Under the pieces are notes generated by a model that was given only the letters and a program-made list of their open reading frames with translations, was not told the origin of the DNA and did no database searches. From contig CANTUQ010000158.1 in the NCBI GenBank assembly GCA_947683425.1, positions 186,001 through 250,000 of the forward strand: DNA of 64,000 nucleotides. The letters run 5' to 3'. Below are positions 33,260-45,886 of the stretch, in pieces. Position numbers and translations under genes: made by a program. The first letter of the stretch is position 1; each line of letters starts with the position of its first letter. This stretch comes from Excoecaria cochinchinensis. Taxonomy: Eukaryota; Streptophyta; Magnoliopsida; Malpighiales; Euphorbiaceae.

Positions 33260-35806
33260 TGTAACACCCCCTACCCATATGTAGGCGTACCCATCCTCAA
33301 AGATTGAGAAGCCGTATGAGCCGGGTGTGTCACCAAGCAGATAAAGATACAAAGCATACATTCATACATAATAACCATCCATCATTACGGGGAAATTAAA
33401 ACCTTCATAAGCATCAGAATAATCCATCACTACAATAGCAAAATTCATTACAATAATGTACGGATCAAAAGCCAGAATAAAAAAATTACATATCCCAAAA
33501 GTATATAAATGCAGAAGCTTTACAAAATAATGGTATAAAGAGAGTTCCGCTACAAAAGAATCAGCATGCTGTCAAAAATAAAGCCCTAACACTAATCCCT
33601 CTGTGTTGGCTTGATTGGCGACGACTCTCCCAAAAGAACACCATCCTCCACACCTGCACGAAAAAAACACCGTGCTAAGCGATAAACGCTTAGTGGGGAA
33701 CACACAACAAAAGAGTGGACGGCTATTCAAAATGGTCGTCAATGCAATACACATATAAAATGACAAATGCAGATAATGATATCAGTTATATAATCATACT
33801 TGCATAATAAAGACATGCATTCAGAAATTCACATCCATATTCATTGACACTTTAACTAATTTCTCATACTTATCATTATACGCATCCGAATACCATATTC
33901 TTGTAATCATATCAAAGCGGAACAAAACAAAAAGAGCACCTGTTGACTCACAATAGTAGATAACGAGTAAACGCATAGCGTACTTTACGGGCACGAATCG
34001 AACGCATAGCTTACCTTACGGGTACGAATCGAAAACCATTTTATTTTTGTCGCATTCAAAACATTTTACAAAGGGGCACCTTAAATAAGATCCAAAACGC
34101 ATAAGGGGTTCGTGAGGAACCAAACGACCTGATCGGGGTCCAGACAGAACTGAGGGCTGCAGCTAAGAGACTCTATTAGGCATGCCTAACTGTCCACTTA
34201 CTTGACTCTAGCAGGTCATGCATCATTCAAATCATGTTTCCAAGTGTAATACATCATTATACACACATTCATCTCAATGAATCATAAAAAAGACATGCAT
34301 AACCCGATAGCATTCAATAAACTATAACATATAATATAGCACACATTACTTATTATTTGGCTAAGTTAAAATACCCTTCATATCATTTGCCAATTAAAAC
34401 ACATAAATGAGGACTAAGGAACCCAAAATAGAAGAAAAAGGATTGAAAAGGACCCAAATACGTTTGATAAAAAACAGAAGGGACAGTGGCCTAGAGGGGC
34501 ACGAGTCGTGCTTGAGGAGCACGACTCGTGCTCCTGGACACTTAAGGGGCACGAGCCGTGCTGAGGAGCACGACTCGTGCTCCTGCTTCCAGCCAAGGGA
34601 ACACGAGTTGTGCTCCGAGAGCACGACCCATGCTCGGCTTCCAGCCAGGAGCACGACTCGTGCTGCTGCTCTCTCTTCACGCCTCGAAGAAAATTGTCCC
34701 AACCTCGCGATTTCAAACCCTAACATCGTGAAAAAAGCACAGAACCCAGAATTCCCAGAAAAATCATCCCATCTTAAACCCAATTCAATTTTAGCTGAAA
34801 TTACACTCTTCCAGCACTCAAAATTAACGTAAAAACAATATAGAAACACCCCAACAATAAAGACCATTCAAAATAGAGACTAGCTAAATCAAAAACTCAA
34901 AGTTTTTAGAACCCAGATAAATGACAGTAAGCTCATTCCCATCACGTTGCTTTCCATCACCTCAAAATTCAGAAGCATAATTTGAATCAAATCAAACTCA
35001 TAGTAGTTTTACAACATGCAACACATAACCCATTCCATTATCAACCAAATAAATCAACATTTTACAACATACACAAAGCATCAAAATACAGAGATTCCCA
35101 AACCTGAAGATCTGAAGCTCTAATCACTTAGTTCCACTACTCCCTGCCTTCTCTTTTCCCTTGGGATCGCGAGGAGGCTCAGCTAAGCACGACACACCAA
35201 AGAACACCCAAAATACAAACCCTAAGTTAAATCTAAACCCAGAAATCAAGAAGAAGAAGAAGAAGAACAAGATGAACAAATGTAGAGAACTTACTAAAAT
35301 AAATGCAAGATGTGATCAATTTCCACCACCAAAAGCTTGAATCCAAGTTAGGGCATTCAAATGAAGAACAAAAAGGAGAAGATGTGGTGAAGAAGAAGAG
35401 AACGCGAAAAAGATGGAGTTACTGCCTTTCCCCTCCTCTTTCTTCTTTTACTCATCCTTTCTTAACCCTAGACACTTGGCATCTCTCTAGTGGTGGAGAT
35501 TAATCACTCACACCCAAGTGACATGCATGCATCACACACAATAAAATTTCAACTTATAACACCCTACTAATGTGTGGATAAAGCACACAACCACAACTCA
35601 ACTACTCATACCCTACAACCATGTGAGTACTACACCCAAATGCAACCCAACTAATTCACACCCTATTAACATACATGCACCCATATGCTAACAAAACCCT
35701 TAAAACATATATTTCTACCCAAAATGCCCTTATGACATGCCAAACACATACCATGCATGCACACACAAGTAAGCTCATACTACTAGGGGACAAATGGGGT
35801 GTGACA
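33260..35806 (-). mobile_element. 3' LTR of D (2547 bp)
   Basis: Bounded by TGTAACACCCC and GGGGTGTGACA. On the minus strand it shows GTAAGT (35289-35294), the palindrome array (34490-34668), TTAGGCATGCCTAA (34176-34189), a hairpin ladder (about 33960-34145) and the double hairpin with CAG|GT (33654-33693). Confidence 0.92.
34490..34668 (-). repeat. Palindrome array in D 3' LTR
   Basis: Units of GGAGCACGACTCGTGCTCC and variants (GGGCACGAGTCGTGC, GGAACACGAGTTGTGCTCC). About seven units, at least one more than in the 5' LTR. Confidence 0.92.
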
Positions 35807-35820
35807 ACTCTCCCCTACTA
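35807..35820 (-). other. Polypurine tract of D
   Basis: On the minus strand it reads TAGTAGGGGAGAGT, identical to C, next to the 3' LTR. Confidence 0.85.
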
Positions 35821-35839
35821 ACAAGAATTTCATCCTCGA

Positions 35840-38800
35840 AATTCTCACCTGAACTGAATAATGATCGACTCTTCTTGTTCCCAAGTCGCCTCCTCGACTC
35901 CATGATGGTTCCATAACACTTTTACCAATGGAATTTGCTTACTCCTCAACTGCCTCACTTCTCGAACTAGAATGGCTCGCGGTTCCTCATCATAAGAAAA
36001 ATCTGGCTACACTCGTACGTCTTGAACCGACAAAACATGTGAAGGATCTGATCTGTACTGACGAAGCATCGAAACATGAAACACATAGTGCAACTTCGCC
36101 AACTCCATCGGTAAAGCCAATCTATAGGCTACCGGACCAACCTTAGCCAAAATATCATAAGGACCAATGAAGCGAGGACTAAGCTTACCCTTCTTTCTAA
36201 ACCAAAGCACTCTCCTCCAAGGCAAAACGTTAAGGAAAACCTTGTCCCCGACCTCAAACTGCACATCTTTCCTCTTCAAGTTGGCATAAGACTTTTGTCG
36301 GTCCTTAGCCGCTTTCAAATTCTGCTGCACAACTCTAATCTTCTCCTTAGTATCCCTAACCAACTCTGGTCCAATCATTGAACGCTCGGATAGCTCGGTC
36401 CAACAAACCACACTGCCGACCATATAAAGCTTCATACGGTGCCATACCGATGCTCGACTGATAGCTATTATTGTAGGCAAACTCCATAAGCGACACATAT
36501 CTGTCCCAACTACCCGAAAAATCCAAAGCACATGCCCTCAACATATCCTCCAAAATCTAAATGACCCGCTCTGACTGACCATCTGTCTGAGGATGGAATG
36601 TCGTACTGAAGTTCAACTTGGTACCCAAAGCTCTTTGCAATTCCTTCGAAAACTTCGAAGTGAACCTCGGATCCCGATCCGATACAATGGATAACGACAC
36701 TCCATGCAACCGAACTATTTCGTCCACATAGATACTGGCCAATCTATCCATCAGATAGTCCACTCTCACTGGCAAGAAATGAGTTGACTTCGTAAGCCGA
36801 TCCACTATCACCCAAACTGAGTCATGTTTCTTCTGAGTCAAAGGCAAACCAGATATAAAGTCCATAACAATATCATCCCATTTCCACTCGGGAACGGATA
36901 AAGGCGTAAGCAATCCCGAAGGAACTTGATGCTCGGCCTTTACCTGCTAACATGTCAACCACTTGGACACAAAATCCCTCTTTATACTAGACCACCAATA
37001 GAACTGCTTCATGTCCCGATACATCTTCTCACTGCTAGGGTGCATAGTAAAGACCGTACTATACGCCTCACTCAACCGCTGTTTCGTCAACTCCTCATCC
37101 TCAGGCACACACAAGCAATTTCTATACATCAACACTCATGTAGAATTGAGAAATCTACTCGCTTGCCTGATCCGACCTCTTGCACGATCTGCTGTAGCCT
37201 CTCATCATCCCTCTGAGCGTCCACAATCCTCTGTCTTAAGGTAGGCTTCACTCTCAACTGAGCAACCAAAGCTCCATTTGGATCAAACTTCCATCTAAAC
37301 CGTCTAAAAAACAAGGCTAAAACCGACTTCCGACTCAAAGCATCAGCGACTACATTGGCCTTACCCGGATGGTAATCTAATATGCAGCCTTAGTCCATAA
37401 ACAACTCAAGCCAATGGCACTGTCTCATGTTCAGCTCTTTCTGCGTGAGGAGATACTTCAAACTCTTATGGTCCATAAAGATCCTACATTTCTCCCCATA
37501 CAGATGATGGCGCCAAATCTTCTAAGTAAAGATCACAGCCGCCAACTCCAAACGTGCGTCGGGTAATTCCTCTCATGTGGCTTCAACTATCGAGAAGCAT
37601 AAGCCACAACCTTACCTTCTTGCATCAAAACACAGCCAAGACCCACACCCGAAGCATCACTATACATGACAAACTCTTTATCCGAGATGGGTTGAGTAAG
37701 TATAGGAGCTTCGACTAGCAAACTCTTCAACTGCTCGAAACAAGCCTGACACTTATCCAACCACTCAAATTTGACTCCTTTCCTTAACAACCTCGTCATC
37801 GGAGCAGCAATAACCGAAAAGCCCTTCACAAACCGACGATAATAGCCTGCTAAACCGAGAAAACTCCTCACTTCCGGAACATTCCTAGGCGCTTTCCAAT
37901 CAACTATCGCCTCAATCTTAGCCAGATCCACTTGGATACCCTTAGCCGATACAATATGACCCAAAAATGACACTTCCCGTAGCCAAAAGTCGCACTTACT
38001 GAGCTTGGCAAACAACTGGTGCTCTCTCAGAACTTGCAGCACTAACTGAAGATGCTCTTCATGCTCACTCTCATTCTTCAAATACACCAAGATATCATCT
38101 ATGAACACTACTACAAATCGATCTAGATATGGCCTAAACACGTGGTTCATCAAATCCATGAAAGCCGCTGGTGCATTAGTCAAACCAATCAGTATCACCA
38201 GAAACTCATAGTGGCCATACCTAGTCCGAAATGCAGTTTTAACCACATCTTCATCTTTAACTCGCAACTGATAATAACCCGACCGAAGATCAATTTTTGA
38301 AAAGACACCTGCACCTCAAAGCTGATCAAATAAATCCTCGATCCTAGGCAAAGGATACTTATTCTTCACTGTGACCTTGTTAATTTGCCTATAATCAATA
38401 CACACCCTCAGAGAACCATCCTTCTTCTTAACAAACAAAACTGGAGCTCCCCATGGAGATATGCTGGGTCTAATAAACCCCTTATCCAATAGCTCTTGTA
38501 GTTGAGTTTTGAGTTCTCTCAACTCCACAGGAGCCATCCGATAAGTTACTTTCGATATGGGTGTGGTACCCGGCATAATCTCTATGGATAACTCCACCTC
38601 TCTCTCAGGAGGCAAACTAGGCAACTCGCTCGGAAACACATCATTAAATGCCCGCACAATAGGGATATCCTCAATCTTAACTTGATCCCTCTTAGAATCC
38701 AACACAACTGCTAGAAAAGCCTCACAACCCTTCCTAATAAACCTCTTAGCTTGCATTGTTGAAATCACATTGTTCGAAGAACCAGCACCCAAACCTTTCA

Positions 38801-40294
38801 CAATACAGAAGACCGATCTCTATCTCGAAGTACAACTGTCTTCCTATGATAATCAACCACTGCCCGATGCTTACCCAACCAATCCATACCCAGAATCAAA
38901 TCAAACTTTCTGAAAGGCAACTCAATCAAATCTGCAGGAAACACAACTCCCTCAACCAACAAGGGACAATTCCTATACACTTTACTCACATTGACACTAT
39001 GCCCTAATGGACAAGTCACACAAATCTCATAATCTAACTGATCTACCAGATGCAACTTATCAATTAACTTATCAGTGCACAAATATGAGTGTGTGGAACC
39101 TGGGTCAATTAGAGCATATAATTCAGTGTCATGGAGTAGAAACTTACCAGTCATCACATCGGGCGCATCCTACTCCTCTCTGGCTCTCACAGCATAAGCT
39201 CTAGCTGGAATAGGCAACGGACGCTCAACTGACTCAGATGCAGCTCCCTCTCTAGGTCGACCGCCTTGACCTCTAGCACAGTTAGCCTGTGTGGCATTCG
39301 AACCAACTTTACTGGCCTCCCTCCGATCACCCGAAGCTTCATACGATCTTAGACAGTTGGCCAAAAAGTTCTCGGTGCTCCAATAATGGAAACACCCACC
39401 AGTGAGCCACCTACACTCACCCCTGTGCGGCTTGCCACAATGTGCGCACTCAGGTAACACTTATGTCCTAGAACCTAAATCGCCTCTACCAGAACTAGAT
39501 ACCATGCCTGAACCCTGCCTTCTACCTCTCGTAGCTGGGCCTGCAGATGATTCATCCTGCGGGTTCCTTGATCTCTTACCCGAGGATGAAGAACGCAACT
39601 TGCACAATCTGGTAATACCCAATACCCGGAGTACTCATCAGAGAGATCAACATAGCCCTCAAGGATTCATTCAACCCTGCCTCAAAATGACGGCATCTGA
39701 ACTCATCAGTCATAATCCCCTCTGCAGCATACCTAGACAACTGATTGAACTCTTTCTCAAACTCTAAAACCGACATAACTCTCTGTTTCAAGCTCAAGAA
39801 CTGTGCCCACTTTGCATCCTTGTAGGTCTGAGTCACATATTTGTCCGTGAATTCCCTTTCAAAGAACTCCCAAGAAATCGGATCAGGCAACTGAGGATGC
39901 CTACAAACTAATTCCCACCATTCATAACAGACCTTTACAGCAAAGCCAATGCACACTCGACCTTCTGATCAGGAGGACACTGGACCTCTCTCAGAGCATG
40001 CTTCACCTTATCAATCCATTTCTCAACAAATTCTGACTCATCCAAACCCGTTCCATAAAAGTCTTCAGCTACAACTCTTCTTATACTCTCGATAGGGGCT
40101 CTAGGGGCAGTTACTCTCTCCAAGACTCTAACCACGTCCTGTGAGAGCTTAAACATAGCTTTAAAAGGCATGGTTGCGGCCTCGGGTTGGACCCTAGTAG
40201 GTTGAGCCAACATAGAGACAGAAGGATCAACAGCTTGGGGATTCACACTTTCAGCTGATCCCTCAAGAGATCCACGAACCGAATTAGAAGACAT
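35840..40294 (-). pseudogene. gag-pol: Degenerate gag-pol of chromovirus D
   Basis: The start codon is at 40294-40292 (MSSNSVRGSLEGSAESVNPQ, like C). Gag is at 39170-40294, with a damaged zinc knuckle around 39350-39440 (CFHYWSTENFLANC, second Cys lost). Protease (LIDPGSTHSYL) is near 39090-39120, RT at 38316-38700 and 37980-38267 (FIDDIL, about 38090), RNase H near 37400-37690, integrase zinc region about 36930-37080, core 36557-36913 (SDRDPRF, QSERVI) and GPY/F near 36150. A chromodomain-like end reads VKVLWNHHGVEEATWEQEES (about 35880-35930). In-frame stops include Q-to-stop after QSERVI (about 36558), R-to-stop in QLRGAG (about 38317) and Q-to-stop in CQQVKAE (about 36948), all of the C-to-T type. 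Confidence 0.9.
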
Positions 40295-40390
40295 GCTAAA
40301 AAAATAAAAGAAGACAGTCGCATCAGCCAACAAAGTCCTGAACATATATACACATCTATGCACAACAACACCTAGAAACGCCTAAACCTG

Positions 40391-40402
40391 GCTCTGATAC
40401 CA
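40391..40402 (-). other. Primer-binding site of D
   Basis: On the minus strand TGGTATCAGAGC, 5 bp from the 5' LTR edge. Confidence 0.93.
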
Positions 40403-40407
40403 AAAAC

Positions 40408-42680
40408 TGTAACACCCCTACCCATACGTAGGTGTACCCATCCTCAAAGAGTGAGAAGTCATATGAGCCGAGTATGTCACCAAGCAGATAAAGATACAAA
40501 GCATACATTCATACATAATAACCATCCATCATTATGGGGAAATTAAAACCTTCATAAGCATCAGAATAATCCATCACTACAATAGCAAAATTCGTTACAA
40601 TAATGTTCGGATCAAAAGCCAGAATAAAATAATTACATATCCCAAAAGTATATAAATGCGAAAGCTTTACAAAATAATGGTATAAAGAGAGTTCCGCAAA
40701 AAAAGAATCAGCATGCTGTCAAAAATAAAGCCCTAACACTAATCCCTCTGTGTTGGCTTGATTGGCGACGACTCTCCCAAAAGAACACCATCTTCCGCAC
40801 CTGCACAGATAAAACACCGTGCTAAGCGATAAACGCTTAGTGCGGAACACACAACAAAAGAGTGGATGGCCATTCACAATGGTCGTCAATGTAATACACA
40901 TACAAAATGACAAATGCAGATAATGATATCAGCTATATAATCATACTTGCATAATAAAGACATGCATTCAGAAATTCACATCCACATTCATTAACACTTT
41001 AACTAATTTCTAATACGTATCATTATACGCATCCGAATACCATATTCTTGTAATCATATCAAAGCGGAACAAAAAAAAAAGAGCACCTGCTGACTCACAA
41101 TAGTGGATAACGAGTAAACGCATAGCGTACCTTATGGGCATGAATCGAACGCATAGTGTACCTTACGGGTACGAATCGAAAACCATTTTATTCTTTGTCG
41201 CATTTAAAACATTTTACACAGGGGGACCTTAAACAAGATCCAAAACGCATAAGGGGTTCGCGAGGAACCAAATGGGAACCTGATCGGGGTCCAGACAGAA
41301 CTGAGGGCTGCAGCTAAGAGACTCTATTAGGCATGCCTAACTATCCACTTACTTGACTCTAGCAGTTCATGCATCATTCAAATCATGTTTCCAAGTGTAA
41401 TACATCATTATACTTACATTCATCTCAATGAATCATAAATAAGACATGCATAACCCGATAGCATTCAATAAACTATAACATACTATATAGCACACATTAC
41501 TTTTTGTTTGGCTAAGTTAAAATACCCTTCATATCATTTGCCAATTAAAACACATAAATGAGGACTAAGGAACCCAAAACAGAAGAAAAAGGATTGAAAA
41601 GGACCCAAATACGTTTGATAAAAAACAGAAGGGACAGGGGCCTAGAGGGGCATGACTCGTGCTCCTGGAGACTTAAGGGGCACGAGTTGTGCTGAGGAGC
41701 ACGACTCGTGCTCCTGCTCCCAGCCAGGGGAGCGCGAGTTGTGTCCCCAGAGCACGACCCGTGCTCGGCTTCCAAGCAGGAGCACGACTCGTGCTCCTGC
41801 TCTCTCTTCACGCCTCGAAGAAAATCGTCCCAACCTCGTGATTTCAAACCCTAACATTGTGAAAATAGTACAGAACCAAAAATTCCCTGAAAAATCACCC
41901 CATCTTAAATCAAATTCAATTTTAGCTGAAATTACACTCTTCCAGCACTCAAAATTAACGTAAAAACAGTATAGAAAACCCCTACAATAAAGATCCATTC
42001 AAAACAGAGACTAGCTAAATCAAAAACTCAAAGTTTTTAGAACCCAGAAAAATGACAGTAAGCTCATTCCCATCACGTTGCTTTCCATCACCTCAAAATT
42101 CAGAAGTATAATTTGAATCAAATCAAACTCATAGTAGTTTTACAACATGCAACACATAACCCATTCCATTATCAACCAAATAAATCAACATTTTACAACA
42201 TACACAAAGCATCAAAATACAGAGTTCCCAAACCTGAAGATCTGAAGCTCTAATCACTTAATTCCACTACTCCCTGCCTTCTCTTTTCCCTTGGGATCGC
42301 GAGGAGGCTCAGCTAAGCACGACACACCAAAGAACACCCAAAATACAAACCCTAAGTTAAATCTAAACCCAGAAATCAAGAAGAAGAAGAAGAAGAACAA
42401 GATGAACAAATGTAGAGAACTTACTAACATAAATGCAAGATGTGGTCAATTTCCACCACCAAAAGCTTAAATCCAAGTTAGGGCATTCAAATGAAGAACA
42501 AAAAGGAGAACATGAGGTGAAGAAAAAGAGAACGGGAAAAAGATGAAGTTACTGCCTTTCCCCTCCTCTTTCTTCTTTTACTCATCCGTTCTTAACCTTA
42601 GACACTTGGCATCTCTCTAGTGGTGGAGATTAATCATTCACACCCAAGTGACATGCATGCATCACACACAATAAAATCCC
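40408..42680 (-). mobile_element. 5' LTR of D, first part
   Basis: It matches 33260-35540. It holds the double hairpin (40801-40840), TTAGGCATGCCTAA (41327-41340), array (41650-41805) and GTAAGT (42419-42424). It is interrupted after 42680 by solo LTR E and resumes at 45046-45305. Confidence 0.92.
41650..41805 (-). repeat. Palindrome array in D 5' LTR
   Basis: GGAGCACGACTCGTGCTCC-type units, about six. It is shorter than the partner array at 34490-34668, having lost about one unit near the start. Confidence 0.92.
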
Positions 42681-45045
42681 TGTCACACCCCAACCTATAA
42701 CATGGATACTTCTGCTCCATGATTAGAGCGAGAAGTACCCCGATAGGAAGGAGTGTCACATCCCACTAGTACAAACATGTAAACATCACATTACAGAATC
42801 ACATATTCAGTACAAATAAAAACTTTAATAGAAAGAAGAGGATAATAGAACAAAATGAGTACTTTTATTTACATACAAAGAAAATCTTTACATCTTACAT
42901 CGTTTTACAAAAAAAGAAGGACGAATATACAAAAGTCCCAAGTACACTGTTCAAAAGGCTTACAAATATTACATCCATTACAACGAAAGAAAAGCCTATA
43001 CTATAACACTTCCGATCCCTAGCTGCGTTGGCCTTCCCGATGCGACACACCCCTACCACGCGTATCAGAACCTTCCACACCTGCACGGATAAACACCCGT
43101 GCTAAGCGAAATCGCTTAGTGGGGAACCACACAATACATGACCGCCACTCACAGTGACGGTAACAGAAAACACATGATAACAATGCAATTATGGGCATAT
43201 AATCATACATAGTTAACTCAGATATTTGCATTCTCATCCAAAGATTCTTATACAAAACACAATGACACCTGCTTAATCATTATGAGTGGATAACGAGTAC
43301 ACATAGATACTTGAGAGTATCGGTATCATATTTCAAACATATAGATACCCGGAGGTATCAAAATATTCCATTTATTTTATTCCAATTTGGTTTCACATGG
43401 AATCTTAAGAAAGATTCAGACAAAGGGATCGCGAGGATCCAGTCGGGGGACCTGATCAGGGTCCAAATCGTACACATAGCTGCAGCGGCACATAACTCTA
43501 TTAGGCATGCCTAACTATCCACTTATCCGATATTAGCAGGTTATGCAAAATCTTATCATGTTTACATGTCTATATATTATTAGGCAAAAGATAGTCAAAA
43601 CTTATGAAAACTGCATGCAAAAGAATTTAAGTCATTAAGCAAAAAGGAAAAGAAATCAAATTTGGAAGTCCCGTCTGTCGCGCTCGCGACGACTGTCGAG
43701 CTCGCGACAGAGGCCAAGCTACACTTCCCCGCCTCGTCTCGCGATCGCGAGAGGTCTCGTGGTCGCGAGAGGACGTAGGTATGGCTCTTCTGTCGCGCTC
43801 GCGACAGAAGAGAACCTAGCACGAGCTCGGAGCTCGAGCACTCTGTCGCGCTCGCGACAATTGTCGCGCTCGCGACAGAGAGCTCCCTCGAGTTCTTTGG
43901 CGCGACACTTCTAGCGCCGGCGCGAGGGTTGAAACCCCCGCATTCTGTCGCGCTCGCGACAGTGTCGCGATCGCGACAGACACGGGTTTTTCAGCTCTTA
44001 CGCCCAAAATCTGCAGATTTCACTCAAATTTCACATCCAAACTTCCAAAATTGATTCCAAACCTCAAAATTCAGCAACCCAAGCATCCACAACTCATAAC
44101 ATACATAAAAACCCAACTTTACCACTGTTTATCTCAATTAAATCAAGTCAATTACATGTTCAATTTCAAAGATTTCCAAAACAGCACATTTCACAACTAT
44201 TATCACTATTCACATACTTTCTCACAATTCCTTCAACAATATTCATTCTCAAGCGTCTCATATCATAATTAATATGATTTAAACTACAATAGCACAACTT
44301 ATAACCTCAATCAAAACCAAAAACACATTCAATAAACTCAATTCACAAAAATATACAAAAGAATGAACCATCCCAAACCTTCTCTCCTTAGCTCCTAATC
44401 GCGAGCTCCGCTTCCGCTAGCGATTCCTTTTCCTTTATCAGGTCTAGGAGCCTCCTCTGAACCATAAACCCATAACAATTAAGATCAATTTTACAACTAC
44501 CCACAATGAATTTACAATTATTTAAACCTAGAGAAGAGGAAGAAGAAGAACCTAAAATACCCATAACCCCAACTCACCTTTAAGCTTTAAATCCACAAGC
44601 CAAGTAACTCTAATTACTTCAAATGAAGAAAAGGGAGCAAGATCGGGCCAAGAAGAAGAAGAAAGAAGAAGAAAGAAGAAATGGCGTGAGGAAGAGAGGA
44701 TGATCGGGAAAACAAAAGGGAAAGGCTGATTTCTCTCTCTCTCACCAAACCCATAAATGCCCACTTATCCTCTTTGCCACATGTCACACTCTCCTTAAGC
44801 CACATGCCATCTAACACATCCTACTCACATATTTGCCTATACACACTAAGCTAACTCCTATTCACACATTTACTTCCATACACTCCCACATATTCTAATC
44901 TAATTTCCTCTTCTCACTAATACACACACATGTACAATAAATAAATCCATAAATAATTAAATAATCCAATTTAACATATACATAAAAATACACACATATA
45001 TACACGGACAGGCTCAAACTACTGGGGTGATTTTGGGGTGTTACA
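42681..45045 (-). mobile_element. Solo LTR E nested in the D 5' LTR (2365 bp)
   Basis: It starts TGTCACACCCC, ends GGGGTGTTACA and is flanked by ATCCC at 42676-42680 and 45046-45050. On the minus strand it shows GTGAGT (44572-44577), CpG palindrome array (43671-43985), TTAGGCATGCCTAA (43501-43514), GGACCTGATCAGGGTCC (about 43448-43464) and the double hairpin with an 8-bp first stem (43102-43119) and CAG|GT (43081-43083). Its array resembles that of C, while the rest of the LTR is clearly different from C. Confidence 0.93.
43671..43985 (-). repeat. CpG palindrome array in LTR E
   Basis: CTGTCGCGCTCGCGACAG and CTCGCGATCGCGAG-type units, about ten, with 10-40 bp spacers. The CpGs are mostly intact. 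Confidence 0.93.
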
Positions 45046-45305
45046 ATCCCAACTTATAACATCCTACTAATGTGTGGATAAAGCAAACAACCACAACTCA
45101 ACTACTCATACCCTACAACCATGTGAGTACTACACCCAAATGCAACCCAACTAATTCACACCCTATTAACATACATGCACCCATATGCTAACAAAACCCA
45201 TAAAACATACACTTTTACCCAAAATGTCCTTATAACATGCCAAACACATACCATGATGCACACACAAGTAAGCTCATACTACTAGGGGACAAACGGGGTG
45301 TGACA
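45046..45305 (-). mobile_element. 5' LTR of D, remaining part
   Basis: It continues the D LTR after the E insertion, aligns with 35552-35806 and ends GGGGTGTGACA. Confidence 0.9.
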
Positions 45306-45886
45306 CACTATTTGGCATTAACTCAAAAAATACGAGACCTCATCTAATCTCGGAATAGATCCTGAAAGTATCAAACTCTTATTATCAATCTGCCCTCTCG
45401 TGTTTTCATGGTTGAATATTTTCTCCTCTTTTTATTATTATTATTATTTTTTTTGTAGCCTTTGCCATGAACCCTCCTTCAGTCCGTTGGTGTTGATTAA
45501 ATTTGCCTTCATCTTCGCTAACAGGGGAGGCTGCTCCTTCTGATAGTGGTTTTTTTTATCATCAAAGTCTTATTCTTGACCCTTGTACGAACTGGCCGAG
45601 ATGAGGAGTTTCTTATTTGGGACTTGAATGTGAAACCCCACACTTTACTTTTGTCAGCTTTTGAAGTGACCTTTAATGGTTGAGATTGGGTTACAGGTTA
45701 AACTTAGATAGCTTGGAGGCAAAATTGTGATTTTTTATTTACTCTCTTTTTTTTTGAAGGGTAAAGGGTCGTCCTTCTAAGTTTGGCTATAAGGGTCCTA
45801 GATGGTTAATTGGTTTTGGGGTACACATTTCAAATGTTTAGGAGAAAAGGAACCATACTGTTGAGTTAGATGTTTCTCACGAAGGT
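45306..45886 (-). mobile_element. Fragment of old element F0 (3)
   Basis: It begins with the CACTA TSD of D. The first roughly 110 bp align with F internal 49949-50060 (CTCATCTAATCTCGGAATAG against CTCATCCAATCTCGGGATGG). The rest, to the AAGGT TSD of F (45882-45886), I could not match or translate. It has no recognisable gene. Confidence 0.65.

Larger units (their letters stand above)
33260..45305 (-). mobile_element. Chromovirus D, full length, with nested solo LTR E
   Basis: CACTA is duplicated at 33255-33259 and 45306-45310. It lies in reverse: 3' LTR 33260-35806, internal region 35807-40407, 5' LTR 40408-45305 interrupted by E at 42681-45045. The encoded proteins are very similar to C, but the LTRs carry a different palindrome array. 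The two LTRs differ at several percent of sites by eye, so it is older than C. Confidence 0.93.

Noticed and set aside
45420..45881. Possible integrase tail (a KFGYKGPRWLIGFG-like reading) in F0
   Set aside because: The reading needs frame changes, and no known GPY/F pattern or neighbouring integrase motif supports it.
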